Part shown: in pieces, positions 48,601 to 62,420 of the stretch
How the letters are laid out: each line of letters opens with the position of its first letter
How positions within the stretch are numbered: position 1 is the first letter of the stretch
NCBI RefSeq assembly: GCF_051020975.1
Contig: NW_027478158.1
Span: 1,984,001 to 2,048,000, forward strand
Reading direction: 5' to 3'
Origin: Osmia lignaria lignaria
Taxonomy: Eukaryota > Arthropoda > Insecta > Hymenoptera > Megachilidae
DNA length: 64,000 nt
Position numbers and translations under genes: made by a program
Notes under the pieces: generated by a model
Databases searched by the model: none
Seen by the model: only the letters and a program-made list of their open reading frames with translations
Told to the model about the DNA's origin: nothing

Positions 48601-51600
48601 CCTGACGGACATATTTCGAGATATTTCTTCTTCTTGTTGTTCTTCTTCTGCACAGCTAAACTGGAAGTGGCATTTCCAGCTCGCAATAGCGCAGAGTTAT
48701 CTCAAAGAAAGGGGCCACGGTGTTTCTGTATCTCTATTATGTTGGTGCGGCTTCGGAACTTTTGAATATCTTGATGTATCTCGAGAACTACGCATCTGAT
48801 CAAAAAATATCATAGAACATGAAAAGTAGGAAACTTAATTCTCTACAAAAAAGGTCTCTTAACATTTTGCCATAGCTCTCTTCGTTTCCGAGATATTTGC
48901 AGATTTATCTCAAGGGAAGGGGCCTGACGGACATATTTCGAGATATTTCTTCTTCTTGTTGTTCTTCTTCTGCACAGCTAAGCTGGAAGTGGCATTTGCA
49001 GCTCGCAATAGTGCAGAGTTATCTCAAAGAAAGGGGCCACGGTGTTTCTGTATCTCTATTATGTTGGTGCGGCTTCGGAACTTTTAAATATCTTGATATA
49101 TCTCGAGAACTACGCATCTGATCAAAAAATATCATAGAACATAAAAAGTAGGAAACTTAATTCTCTACAAAAAAGGTCTCTTAGCATTTTGCCATAGCTC
49201 GCTTCGTTTCCGAGATATTTGCAGATTTATCTCAAGGGAAGGGGCCTGACGGACATATTTCGAGATATTTCTTCTTCTTGTTGTTCTTCTTCTGCACAGC
49301 TAAGCTGGAAGTGGCATTTGCAGCTCGCAATAGTGCAGAGTTATCTCAAAGAAAGGGGCCACGGTGTTTCTGTATCTCTATTATGTTGGTGCGGCTTCGG
49401 AACTTTTGAATATCTTGATATATCTCGAGAACTACGCATCTGATCAAAAAATATCATAGAACATAAAAAGTAGGAAACTTAATTCTTTACAACAAAGGTC
49501 TCTTAACATTTTGCCATAGCTCGCTTCGTTTCCGAGATATTTGCAGATTTATCTCAAGGGAAGGGGCCTGACGGACATATTTCGAGATATTTCTTCTTCT
49601 TGTTGTTCTTCTTCTGCACAGCTAAGCTGGAAGTGGCATTTGCAGCTCGCAATAGTGCAGAGTTATCTCAAAGAAAGGGGCCACGGTGTTTCTGTATCTC
49701 TATTATGTTGGTGCGGCTTCGGAACTTTTAAATATCTTGATATATCTCGACAACTACGCATCTGATCAAAAAATATCATAGAACATAAAAAGTAGGAAAC
49801 TTAATTCTCTACAAAAAAGGTCTCTTAACATTTTGCCATAGCTCGCTTCGTTTCCGAGATATTTGCAGATTTATCTCAAGGGAAGGGGCCTGACGGACAT
49901 ATTTCGAGATATTTCTTCTTCTTGTTGTTCTTCTTCTGCACAGCTAAGCTGGAAGTGGCATTTGCAGCTCGCAATAGTGCAGAGATATCTCAAAGAAAGG
50001 GGCCACGGTGTTTCTGTATCTCTATTATGTTGGTGCGGCTTCGGAACTTTTAAATATCTTGATATATCTCGAGAACTACGCATCTGATCAAAAAATATCA
50101 TAGAACATAAAAAGTAGGAAACTTAATTCTCTACAGAAAAGGTCTCTTAACATTTTGGCATAGCTCGCTTCGTTTCCGAGATATTTGCAGATTTATCTCA
50201 AGGGAAGGGGCCTGACGGACATATTTCGAGATATTTCTTCTTCTTGTTGTTCTTCTTCTGCACAGCTAAGCTGGAAGTGGCATTTGCAGCTCGCAATAGT
50301 GCAGAGTTATCTCAAAGAGAGGGGCCACGGTGTTTCTGTATCTCTATTATGTTGGTGCGGCTTCGGAACTTTTAAATATCTCGATATATCTCGAAAACTA
50401 CGCATCTGATCAAAAAATATTATAGAACATAAAAAGTAGGAAACTTAATTCTCTACAAATAAGGTCTCTTAACATTTTGCCATAGCGCCCTTCGTTTCCG
50501 AGATATTTGCAGATTTATCTCAAGGGAAGGGGCCTGACGGACATATTTCGAGATATTTCTTCTTCTTGTTGTTCTTCTTCTGCACAGCTAAGCTGGAAGT
50601 GGCATTTGCAGCTCGCAATAGTGCAGAGTTATCTCAAAGAAAGGGGCCACGGTGTTTCTGTATCTCTATTATGTTGGTGCGGCTTCGGAACTTTTAAATA
50701 TCTCGATATATCTCGAAAACTACGCTTCTGATCAAAAAATATCATAGAACATAAATTGTAGGAAACATAATTCTCTACAAAAAAGGTCTCTTAACATTTT
50801 GCCATAGCTCGCTTCGTTTCCGAGATATTTGCAGATATATCTCAAGGGAAGGGGCCTGACGGACATATTTCGAGATATTTCTTCTTCTTGTTGTTCTTCT
50901 TCTGCACAGCTAAGCTGGAAGTGGCATTTACAGCTCGCAATAGTGCAGAGTTATCTCAAAGAAAGGGGCCACGGTGTTTCTGCATCTCTATTATGTTGGT
51001 GCGGCTTCGGAACTTTTAAATATCTTGATATATCTCGAGAACTACGCATCTGATCAAAAAATATCATAGAACATAAATAGTAGGAAAATTAATTCTCTAC
51101 AAAAAAGGTCTCTCAACATTTTGCCATAGCTCGCTTCGTTTCCGAGATATTTGCACATTTATCTCAAGGGAAGGGGCCTAACGGACATATTTCGAGATAT
51201 TTCTTCTTCTTGTTGTTCTTCTTCTGCACAGCTAAGCTGGAAGTGGCATTTGCAGCTCGCAATAGTGCAGAGTTATCTCAAAGAAAGGGGCCACGGTGTT
51301 TCTGTATCTCTATTATATTGGTGCGGCTTCGGAACTTTTAAATATCTTGATATATCTCGAGAACTACGCATCTGATCAAAAAATATCATAGAACATAAAA
51401 AGTAGGAAACTTAATTCTCTACAAAAAAGGTCTCTTAATATTTTGCCATAGCTCGCTTCGTTTCCGAGATATTTGCAGATTTATCTCAAGGGAAGGGGCC
51501 TGACGGACATATTTCGAGATATTTCTTCTTCTTGTTGTTCTTCTTCTGCACAGCTAAGCTGGAAGTGGCATTTGCGGCTCGCACTAGTGCAGAGTTATCT

Positions 51601-52760
51601 CAAAGAAAGGGGCCACGGTGTTTCTGTATCTCTATTATATTGGTGCGGCTTCGGAACTTTTAAATATCTTGATATATCTCGAGAACTACGCATCTGATCA
51701 AAAAATATCATAGAACATAAAGAGTAGGAAACTTAATTCTCTATAAAAAAGGTCTCTTAATATTTTGCCATAGCTCGCTTCGTTTCCGAGATATTTGCAG
51801 ATTTATCTCAAGGGAAGGGGCCTGACGGACATATTTCGAGATATTTCTTCTTCTTGTTGTTCTTCTTCTGCACAGCTAAGCTGGAAGTGGCATTTGCGGC
51901 TCGCACTAGTGCAGAGTTATCTCAAAGAAAGGGGCCACGGTGTTTCTGTATCTCTATTAGGTTGGTGCGGTTTCGGAACTTTTAAATATCTTGATATATC
52001 TCGAGAACTACGCATCTGATCAAAAAATATCATAGAACATAAAAAGTAGGAAACTTAATTCTCTACGAATAAGGTCTCTTAACATTTTGCCATAGCTCGC
52101 TTCGTTTCCGAGATATTTGCAGATTTATCTCAAGGGAAGGGGCCTGACGGACATATTTCGAGATATTTCTTCTTCTTGTTGTTCTTCTTCTGCACAGCTA
52201 AGCTGGAAGTGGCATTTGTGGCTCGCACTAGTGCAGAGTTATCTCAAAGAAAGGGACCACGGTGTTTCTGTATCTCTATTATGTTGGTGCGGCTTCGGAA
52301 CTTTTAAATATCTCGATATATCTCGAAAACTACGCTTCTGATCAAAAAATATCATAGAACATAAATTGTAGGAAACATAATTCTCTACAAAAAAGGTCTC
52401 TTAACATTTTGCCATAGCTCGCTTCGTTTCCGAGATATTTGCAGATATATCTCAAGGGAAGGGGCCTGACGGACATATTTCGAGATATTTCTTCTTCTTG
52501 TTGTTCTTCTTCTGCACAGCTAAGCTGGAAGTGGCATTTGCAGCTCGCAATAGTGCAGAGTTATCTCAAAGAAAGGGGCCACGGTGTTTCTGTATCTCTA
52601 TTATGTTGGTGCGGCTTCGGAACTTTTGAATATCTTGATATATCTCGAGAACTACGCATCTGATCAAAAAATATCATAGAACATAAAAAGTAGGAAACTT
52701 AATTCTTTACAACAAAGGTCTCTTAACATTTTGCCATAGCTCGCTTCGTTTCCGAGATAT

Positions 52761-55700
52761 TTGCAGATTTATCTCAAGGGAAGGGGCCTGACGGACATAT
52801 TTCGAGATATTTCTTCTTCTTGTTGTTCTTCTTCCGCACAGCTAAGCTGGAAGTGGCATTTGCGGCTCGCACTAGTGCAGAGTTATCTCAAAGAAAGGGG
52901 CCACGGTGTTTCTGTATCTCTATTATATTGGTGCGGCTTCGGAACTTTTAAATATCTTGATATATCTCGAGAACTACGCATCTGATCAAAAAATATCATA
53001 GAACATAAAAAGTAGGAAACTTAATTCTCTACAAAAAAGGTCTCTTAACATTTTGCCATAGCTCGCTTCGTTTCCGAGATATTTGCAGATATATCTCAAG
53101 GGAAGGGGCCTGACGGACATATTTCGAGATATTTCTTCTTCTTGTTGTTCTTCTTCTGCACAGCTAAGCTGGAAGTGGCATTTACAGCTCGCAATAGTGC
53201 AGAGTTATCTCAAAGAAAGGGGCCACGGTGATTCTGTATCTCTATTATGTTGGTGCGGCTTCGGAACTTTTGAATATCTTGATGTATCTCGAGAACTACG
53301 CATCTGATCAAAAAATATCATAGAACATGAAAAGTAGGAAACTTAATTCTCTACAAAAAAGGTCTCTTAACATTTTGCCATAGCTCTCTTTGTTTCCGAG
53401 ATATTTGCAGATTTATCTCAAGGGAAGGGGCCTGACGGACATATTTCGAGATATTTCTTCTTCTTGTTGTTCTTCTTCTGCACAGCTAAGCTGGAAGTGG
53501 CATTTGCAGCTCGCAATAGTGCAGAGTTATCTCAAAGAAAGGGGCCACGGTGTTTCTGTATCTCTATTATGTTGGTGCGGCTTCGGAACTTTTAAATATC
53601 TTGATATATCTCGAGAACTACGCATCTGATCAAAAAATATCATAGAATATAAAAAGTAGGAAACTTAATTCTCTACAAAAAAGGTCTCTTAACATTTTGC
53701 CATAGCTCGCTTCGTTTCCGAGATATTTGCAGATTTATCTCAAGGGAAGGGGCCTGACGGACATATTTCGAGATATTTCTTCTTCTTGTTGTTCTTCTTC
53801 TGCACAGCTAAGCTGGAAGTGGCATTTGCGGCTCGCGCTAGTGCAGAGTTATCTCAAAGAAAGGGGCCACGGTGTTTCTGTATCTCTATTATGTTGGTGC
53901 GGTTTCGGAACTTTTAAATATCTTGATATATCTCGAGAACTATGCATCTGATCAAAAAATATCATAGAACATAAAAAGTAGGAAGCTTAATTCTCTACAA
54001 AAAAGGTCTCTTAACATTTTGCCATAGCTCGCTTCGTTTCCGAGATATTTGCAGATTTATCTCAAGGGAAGGGGCCTGACGGACATATTTCGAGATATTT
54101 CTTCTTCTTGTTGTTCTTCTTCTGCACAGCTAAGCTGGACGTGGCATTTGCGGCTCGCACTAGTGCAGAGTTATCTCAAAGAAAGGGGCCACGGTGTTTC
54201 TGTATCTCTATTATGTTGGTGCGGTTTCGGAACTTTTAAATATCTTGATATATCTCGAGAACTACGCATCTGATCAAAAAATATCATAGAACATAAAAAG
54301 TAGGAAACTTAATTCTCTACAAATAAGGTCTCTTAACATTTTGCCATAGCTCGCTTCGTTTCCGAGATATTTGCAGATTTATCTCAAGGGAAGGGGCCTG
54401 ACGGACATATTTCGAGATATTTCTTCTTCTTGTTGTTCTTCTTCTGCACAGCTAAGCTGGAAGTGGCATTTGCGTCTCGCACTAGTGCAGAGTTATCTCA
54501 AAGAAAGGGGCCACGGTGTTTCTGTATCTCTATTATGTTGGTGCGGCTTCGGAACTTTTAAATATCTCGATATATCTCGAAAACTACGCTTCTGATCAAA
54601 AAATATCATAGAACATAAATTGTAGGAAACATAATTCTCTACAAAAAAGGTCTCTTAATATTTTGCCATAGCTCTCTTCGTTTCCGAGATATCTGCAGAT
54701 TTATCTCAAGGGAAGGGGCCTGACGGACATATTTCGAGATATTTCTTCTTCTTGTTGTTCTTCTTCTGCACAGCTAAGCTGGAAGTGGCATTTGCAGCTC
54801 GCAATAGTGCAGAGATATCTCAAAGAAAGGGGCCACGGTGTTTCTGTATCTCTATTATGTTGGTGCGGCTTCGGAACTTTTAAATATCTTGATATATCTC
54901 GAGAACTACGCGTCTGATCAAAAAATATCATAGAACATAAAAAGTAGGAAACATAATTCTCTACAAAAAAGGTCTCTTAACATTTTGCCATAGCTCGCTT
55001 CGTTTCCGAGATATTTGCAGATATATCTCAAGGGAAGGGGCCTGACGGACATATTTCGAGATATTTCTTCTTCTTGTTGTTCTTCTTCTGCACAGCTAAG
55101 CTGGAAGTGGCATTTACAGCTCGCAATAGTGCAGAGTTATCTCAAAGAAAGGGGCCACGGTGTTTCTGTATCGCTATTATGTTGGTGCGGCTTCGGAACT
55201 TTTAAATATCTTGATATATCTCGAGAACTACGCATCTGATCAAAAAATATCATAGAACATAAAAAGTAGGAAACTTAATTCTCTACAGAAAAGGTCTCTT
55301 AACATTTTGGCATAGCTCGCTTCGTTTCCGAGATATTTGCAGATTTATCTCAAGGGAAGGGGCCTGACGGACATATTTCGAGATATTTCTTCTTCTTGTT
55401 GTTCTTCTTCTGCACAGCTAAGCTGGAAGTGGCATTTGCAGCTCGCAATAGTGCAGAGTTATCTCAAAGAGAGGGGCCACGGTGTTTCTGTATCTCTATT
55501 ATGTTGGTGCGGCTTCGGAACTTTTAAATATCTCGATATATCTCGAAAACTACGCATCTGATCAAAAAATATTATAGAACATAAAAAGTAGGAAACTTAA
55601 TTCTCTACAAATAAGGTCTCTCAACATTTTGCCATAGCGCCCTTCGTTTCCGAGATATTTGCAGATTTATCTCAAGGGAAGGGGCCTGACGGACATATTT

Positions 55701-56302
55701 CGAGATATTTCTTCTTCTTGTTGTTCTTCTTCTGCACAGCTAAGCTGGAAGTGGCATTTGCAGCTCGCAATAGTGCAGAGTTATCTCAAAGAAAGGGGCC
55801 ACGGTGTTTCTGTATCTCTATTATGTTGGTGCGGCTTCGGAACTTTTAAATATCTCGATATATCTCGAAAACTACGCTTCTGATCAAAAAATATCATAGA
55901 ACATAAATTGTAGGAAACATAATTCTCTACAAAAAAGGTCTCTTAACATTTTGCCATAGCTCGCTTCGTTTCCGAGATATTTGCAGATATATCTCAAGGG
56001 AAGGGGCCTGACGGACATATTTCGAGATATTTCTTCTTCTTGTTGTTCTTCTTCTGCACAGCTAAGCTGGAAGTGGCATTTACAGCTCGCAATAGTGCAG
56101 AGTTATCTCAAAGAAAGGGGCCACGGTGTTTCTGTATCTCTATTATGTTGGTGCGGCTTCGGAACTTTTAAATATCTTGATATATCTCGAGAACTACGCA
56201 TCTGATCAAAAAATATCATAGAACATAAAAAGTAGGAAACTTAATTCTTTACAACAAAGGTCTCTTAACATTTTGCCATAGCTCGCTTCGTTTCCGAGAT
56301 AT
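52761..56302. repeat. 11-monomer higher-order unit, copy 1 (3,542 bp)
   Basis: Eleven monomers (52761 to 55981) that repeat in tandem at 56303. Private marks shared by both copies, in order: CTTCCGCACAG with TATATTGG; GGTGATTCTG; CTTTGTTTCCGAG with AGAATATAAAAAG; CTCGCGCTAG with CTATGCATC and GGAAGCTTAATT; CTGGACGTGG; TTGCGTCTCGC; GATATCTGCAG; ATCGCTATT; TTACAGAAAAGG with TTGGCATAGC; TAGCGCCCTTCG; and TTTACAGCTC. I found no difference at the sites compared except in the last monomer's 3' end. Confidence 0.93.
55981..56302. repeat. Junction monomer of the 11-monomer duplication (chimera)
   Basis: The 5' part matches 59523 (CAGATATATC, TTTACAGCTC, TTTTAAATATC); the 3' end matches 52439 (TTCTTTACAACAAAGG). 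52439 itself has TTTTGAATATC. The switch therefore lies between about 56171 and 56248, the place where the tandem duplication was joined. Confidence 0.82.
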
Positions 56303-59300
56303 TTGCAGATTTATCTCAAGGGAAGGGGCCTGACGGACATATTTCGAGATATTTCTTCTTCTTGTTGTTCTTCTTCCGCACAGCTAAGCTGGAAGTGGCA
56401 TTTGCGGCTCGCACTAGTGCAGAGTTATCTCAAAGAAAGGGGCCACGGTGTTTCTGTATCTCTATTATATTGGTGCGGCTTCGGAACTTTTAAATATCTT
56501 GATATATCTCGAGAACTACGCATCTGATCAAAAAATATCATAGAACATAAAAAGTAGGAAACTTAATTCTCTACAAAAAAGGTCTCTTAACATTTTGCCA
56601 TAGCTCGCTTCGTTTCCGAGATATTTGCAGATATATCTCAAGGGAAGGGGCCTGACGGACATATTTCGAGATATTTCTTCTTCTTGTTGTTCTTCTTCTG
56701 CACAGCTAAGCTGGAAGTGGCATTTACAGCTCGCAATAGTGCAGAGTTATCTCAAAGAAAGGGGCCACGGTGATTCTGTATCTCTATTATGTTGGTGCGG
56801 CTTCGGAACTTTTGAATATCTTGATGTATCTCGAGAACTACGCATCTGATCAAAAAATATCATAGAACATGAAAAGTAGGAAACTTAATTCTCTACAAAA
56901 AAGGTCTCTTAACATTTTGCCATAGCTCTCTTTGTTTCCGAGATATTTGCAGATTTATCTCAAGGGAAGGGGCCTGACGGACATATTTCGAGATATTTCT
57001 TCTTCTTGTTGTTCTTCTTCTGCACAGCTAAGCTGGAAGTGGCATTTGCAGCTCGCAATAGTGCAGAGTTATCTCAAAGAAAGGGGCCACGGTGTTTCTG
57101 TATCTCTATTATGTTGGTGCGGCTTCGGAACTTTTAAATATCTTGATATATCTCGAGAACTACGCATCTGATCAAAAAATATCATAGAATATAAAAAGTA
57201 GGAAACTTAATTCTCTACAAAAAAGGTCTCTTAACATTTTGCCATAGCTCGCTTCGTTTCCGAGATATTTGCAGATTTATCTCAAGGGAAGGGGCCTGAC
57301 GGACATATTTCGAGATATTTCTTCTTCTTGTTGTTCTTCTTCTGCACAGCTAAGCTGGAAGTGGCATTTGCGGCTCGCGCTAGTGCAGAGTTATCTCAAA
57401 GAAAGGGGCCACGGTGTTTCTGTATCTCTATTATGTTGGTGCGGTTTCGGAACTTTTAAATATCTTGATATATCTCGAGAACTATGCATCTGATCAAAAA
57501 ATATCATAGAACATAAAAAGTAGGAAGCTTAATTCTCTACAAAAAAGGTCTCTTAACATTTTGCCATAGCTCGCTTCGTTTCCGAGATATTTGCAGATTT
57601 ATCTCAAGGGAAGGGGCCTGACGGACATATTTCGAGATATTTCTTCTTCTTGTTGTTCTTCTTCTGCACAGCTAAGCTGGACGTGGCATTTGCGGCTCGC
57701 ACTAGTGCAGAGTTATCTCAAAGAAAGGGGCCACGGTGTTTCTGTATCTCTATTATGTTGGTGCGGTTTCGGAACTTTTAAATATCTTGATATATCTCGA
57801 GAACTACGCATCTGATCAAAAAATATCATAGAACATAAAAAGTAGGAAACTTAATTCTCTACAAATAAGGTCTCTTAACATTTTGCCATAGCTCGCTTCG
57901 TTTCCGAGATATTTGCAGATTTATCTCAAGGGAAGGGGCCTGACGGACATATTTCGAGATATTTCTTCTTCTTGTTGTTCTTCTTCTGCACAGCTAAGCT
58001 GGAAGTGGCATTTGCGTCTCGCACTAGTGCAGAGTTATCTCAAAGAAAGGGGCCACGGTGTTTCTGTATCTCTATTATGTTGGTGCGGCTTCGGAACTTT
58101 TAAATATCTCGATATATCTCGAAAACTACGCTTCTGATCAAAAAATATCATAGAACATAAATTGTAGGAAACATAATTCTCTACAAAAAAGGTCTCTTAA
58201 TATTTTGCCATAGCTCTCTTCGTTTCCGAGATATCTGCAGATTTATCTCAAGGGAAGGGGCCTGACGGACATATTTCGAGATATTTCTTCTTCTTGTTGT
58301 TCTTCTTCTGCACAGCTAAGCTGGAAGTGGCATTTGCAGCTCGCAATAGTGCAGAGATATCTCAAAGAAAGGGGCCACGGTGTTTCTGTATCTCTATTAT
58401 GTTGGTGCGGCTTCGGAACTTTTAAATATCTTGATATATCTCGAGAACTACGCGTCTGATCAAAAAATATCATAGAACATAAAAAGTAGGAAACATAATT
58501 CTCTACAAAAAAGGTCTCTTAACATTTTGCCATAGCTCGCTTCGTTTCCGAGATATTTGCAGATATATCTCAAGGGAAGGGGCCTGACGGACATATTTCG
58601 AGATATTTCTTCTTCTTGTTGTTCTTCTTCTGCACAGCTAAGCTGGAAGTGGCATTTACAGCTCGCAATAGTGCAGAGTTATCTCAAAGAAAGGGGCCAC
58701 GGTGTTTCTGTATCGCTATTATGTTGGTGCGGCTTCGGAACTTTTAAATATCTTGATATATCTCGAGAACTACGCATCTGATCAAAAAATATCATAGAAC
58801 ATAAAAAGTAGGAAACTTAATTCTCTACAGAAAAGGTCTCTTAACATTTTGGCATAGCTCGCTTCGTTTCCGAGATATTTGCAGATTTATCTCAAGGGAA
58901 GGGGCCTGACGGACATATTTCGAGATATTTCTTCTTCTTGTTGTTCTTCTTCTGCACAGCTAAGCTGGAAGTGGCATTTGCAGCTCGCAATAGTGCAGAG
59001 TTATCTCAAAGAGAGGGGCCACGGTGTTTCTGTATCTCTATTATGTTGGTGCGGCTTCGGAACTTTTAAATATCTCGATATATCTCGAAAACTACGCATC
59101 TGATCAAAAAATATTATAGAACATAAAAAGTAGGAAACTTAATTCTCTACAAATAAGGTCTCTCAACATTTTGCCATAGCGCCCTTCGTTTCCGAGATAT
59201 TTGCAGATTTATCTCAAGGGAAGGGGCCTGACGGACATATTTCGAGATATTTCTTCTTCTTGTTGTTCTTCTTCTGCACAGCTAAGCTGGAAGTGGCATT

Positions 59301-59844
59301 TGCAGCTCGCAATAGTGCAGAGTTATCTCAAAGAAAGGGGCCACGGTGTTTCTGTATCTCTATTATGTTGGTGCGGCTTCGGAACTTTTAAATATCTCGA
59401 TATATCTCGAAAACTACGCTTCTGATCAAAAAATATCATAGAACATAAATTGTAGGAAACATAATTCTCTACAAAAAAGGTCTCTTAACATTTTGCCATA
59501 GCTCGCTTCGTTTCCGAGATATTTGCAGATATATCTCAAGGGAAGGGGCCTGACGGACATATTTCGAGATATTTCTTCTTCTTGTTGTTCTTCTTCTGCA
59601 CAGCTAAGCTGGAAGTGGCATTTACAGCTCGCAATAGTGCAGAGTTATCTCAAAGAAAGGGGCCACGGTGTTTCTGTATCTCTATTATGTTGGTGCGGCT
59701 TCGGAACTTTTAAATATCTTGATATATCTCGAGAACTACGCATCTGATCAAAAAATATCATAGAACATAAAAAGTAGGAAACTTAATTCTCTACAAAAAA
59801 GGTCTCTTAACATTTTGCCATAGCTCGCTTCGTTTCCGAGATAT
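56303..59844. repeat. 11-monomer higher-order unit, copy 2 (3,542 bp)
   Basis: This is the tandem copy of 52761-56302. The first monomer of each copy (52761 and 56303) reads identical base for base. The copy ends in 59523, which has CTCTACAAAAAAGG where its partner 55981 has CTTTACAACAAAGG. The sequence after it (59845) does not match 56303, so there is no third copy. The near-perfect identity means a recent event or an assembly duplication. Confidence 0.93.
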
Positions 59845-62420
59845 TTGCAGATTTATCTCAAGGGAAGGGGCCTGACGGACATATTTCGAGATATTTCTTC
59901 TTCTTGTTGTTCTTCTTCTGCACAGCTAAGCTGGAAGTGGCATTTGCGGCTCGCACTAGTGCAGAGTTATCTCAAAGAAAGGGGCCACGGTGTTTCTGTA
60001 TCTCTATTATGTTGGTGCGGCTTCGGAACTTTTAAATATCTTGATATATCTCGAGAACTACGCATCTGATCAAAAAATATCATAGAACATAAATAGTAGG
60101 AAAATTAATTCTCTACAAAAAAGGTCTCTCAACATTTTGCCATAGCTCGCTTCGTTTCCGAGATATTTGCACATTTATCTCAAGGGAAGGGGCCTAACGG
60201 ACATATTTCGAGATATTTCTTCTTCTTGTTGTTCTTCTTCTGCACAGCTAAGCTGGAAGTGGCATTTGCAGCTCGCAATAGTGCAGAGTTATCTCAAAGA
60301 AAGGGGCCACGGTGTTTCTGTATCTCTATTATATTGGTGCGGCTTCGGAACTTTTAAATATCTTGATATATCTCGAGAACTACGCATCTGATCAAAAAAT
60401 ATCATAGAACATAAAAAGTAGGAAACTTAATTCTCTACAAAAAAGGTCTCTTAATATTTTGCCATAGCTCGCTTCGTTTCCGAGATATTTGCAGATTTAT
60501 CTCAAGGGAAGGGGCCTGACGGACATATTTCGAGATATTTCTTCTTCTTGTTGTTCTTCTTCTGCACAGCTAAGCTGGAAGTGGCATTTACAGCTCGCAA
60601 TAGTGCAGAGTTATCTCAAAGAAAGGGGCCACGGTGTTTCTGTATCTCTATTATGTTGGTGCGGCTTCGGAACTTTTGAATATCTTGATATATCTCGAGA
60701 ACTACGCATCTGATCAAAAAATATCATAGAACATAAAAAGTAGGAAACTTAATTCTTTACAACAAAGGTCTCTTAACATTTTGCCATAGCTCGCTTCGTT
60801 TCCGAGATATTTGCAGATTTATCTCAAGAGAAGGGGCCTGACGGACATATTTCGAGATATTTCTTATTCTTGTTGTTCTTCTTCTGCACAGCTAAGCTGG
60901 AAGTGGCATTTGCGGCTCGCACTAGTGCAGAGTTATCTCAAAGAAAGGGGCCACGGTGTTTCTGTATCTCTATTAGGTTGGTGCGGTTTCGGAACTTTTA
61001 AATATCTTGATATATCTCGAGAACTACGCATCTGATCAAAAAATATCATAGAACATAAAAAGTAGGAAACTTAATTCTCTACAAATAAGGTCTCTTAACA
61101 TTTTGCCATAGCTCGCTTCGTTTCCGAGATATTTGCAGATTTATCTCAAGGGAAGGGGCCTGACGGACATATTTCGAGATATTTCTTCTTCTTGTTGTTC
61201 TTCTTCTGCACAGCTAAGCTGGAAGTGGCATTTGTGGCTCGCACTAGTGCAGAGTTATCTCAAAGAAAGGGACCACGGTGTTTCTGTATCTCTATTATGT
61301 TGGTGCGGCTTCGGAACTTTTAAATATCTCGATATATCTCGAAAACTACGCTTCTGATCAAAAAATATCATAGAACATAAATTGTAGGAAACATAATTCT
61401 CTACAAAAAAGGTCTCTTAACATTTTGCCATAGCTCTCTTCGTTTCCGAGCTATTTGCAGATTTATCTCAAGGGAAGGGGCCTGACGGACATATTTCGAG
61501 ATATTTCTTCTTCTTGTTGTTCTTCTTCTGCACAGCTAAGCTGGAAGTGGCATTTGCAGCTCGCAATAGTGCAGAGTTATCTCAAAGAAAGGGGCCACGG
61601 TGTTTCTGTATCTCTATTATGTTGGTGCGGCTTCGGAACTTTTAAATATCTTGATATATCTCGAGAACTACGCATCTGATCAAAAAATATCATAGAACAT
61701 AAAAAGTAGCAAACTTAATTCTCTACAAATAAGGTCTCTTAACATTTTGCCATAGCTCGCTTCGTTTCCGAGATATTTGCAGATTTATCTCAAGGGAAGG
61801 GGCCTGACGGACATATTTCGAGATATTTCTTCTTCTTGTTGTTCTTCTTCTGCACAGCTAAGCTGGAAGTGGCATTTGCAGCTCGCAATAGTGCAGAGAT
61901 ATCTCAAAGAAAGGGGCCACGGTGTTTCTGTATCTCTATTATGTTGGTGCGGCTTCGGAACTTTTCAATATCTTGATATATCTCGAGAACTACGCGTCTG
62001 ATCAAAAAATATCATAGAACATAAAAAGTAGGAAACATAATTCTCTACAAAAAAGGTCTCTTAACATTTTGCCATAGCTCGCTTCGTTTCCGAGATATTT
62101 GCAGATATATCTCAAGGGAAGGGGCCTGACGGACATATTTCGAGATATTTCTTCTTCTTGTTGTTCTTCTTCTGCACAGCTAAGCTGGAAGTGGCATTTA
62201 CAGCTCGCAATAGTGCAGAGTTATCTCAAAGAAAGGGGCCACGGTGTTTCTGTATCGCTATTATGTTGGTGCGGCTTCGGAACTTTTAAATATCTTGATA
62301 TATCTCGAGAACTACGCATCTGATCAAAAAATATCATAGAACATAAAAAGTAGGAAACTTAATTCTCTACAGAAAAAGTCTCTCAACATTTTGGCATAGC
62401 TCGCTTCGTTTCCGAGATAT

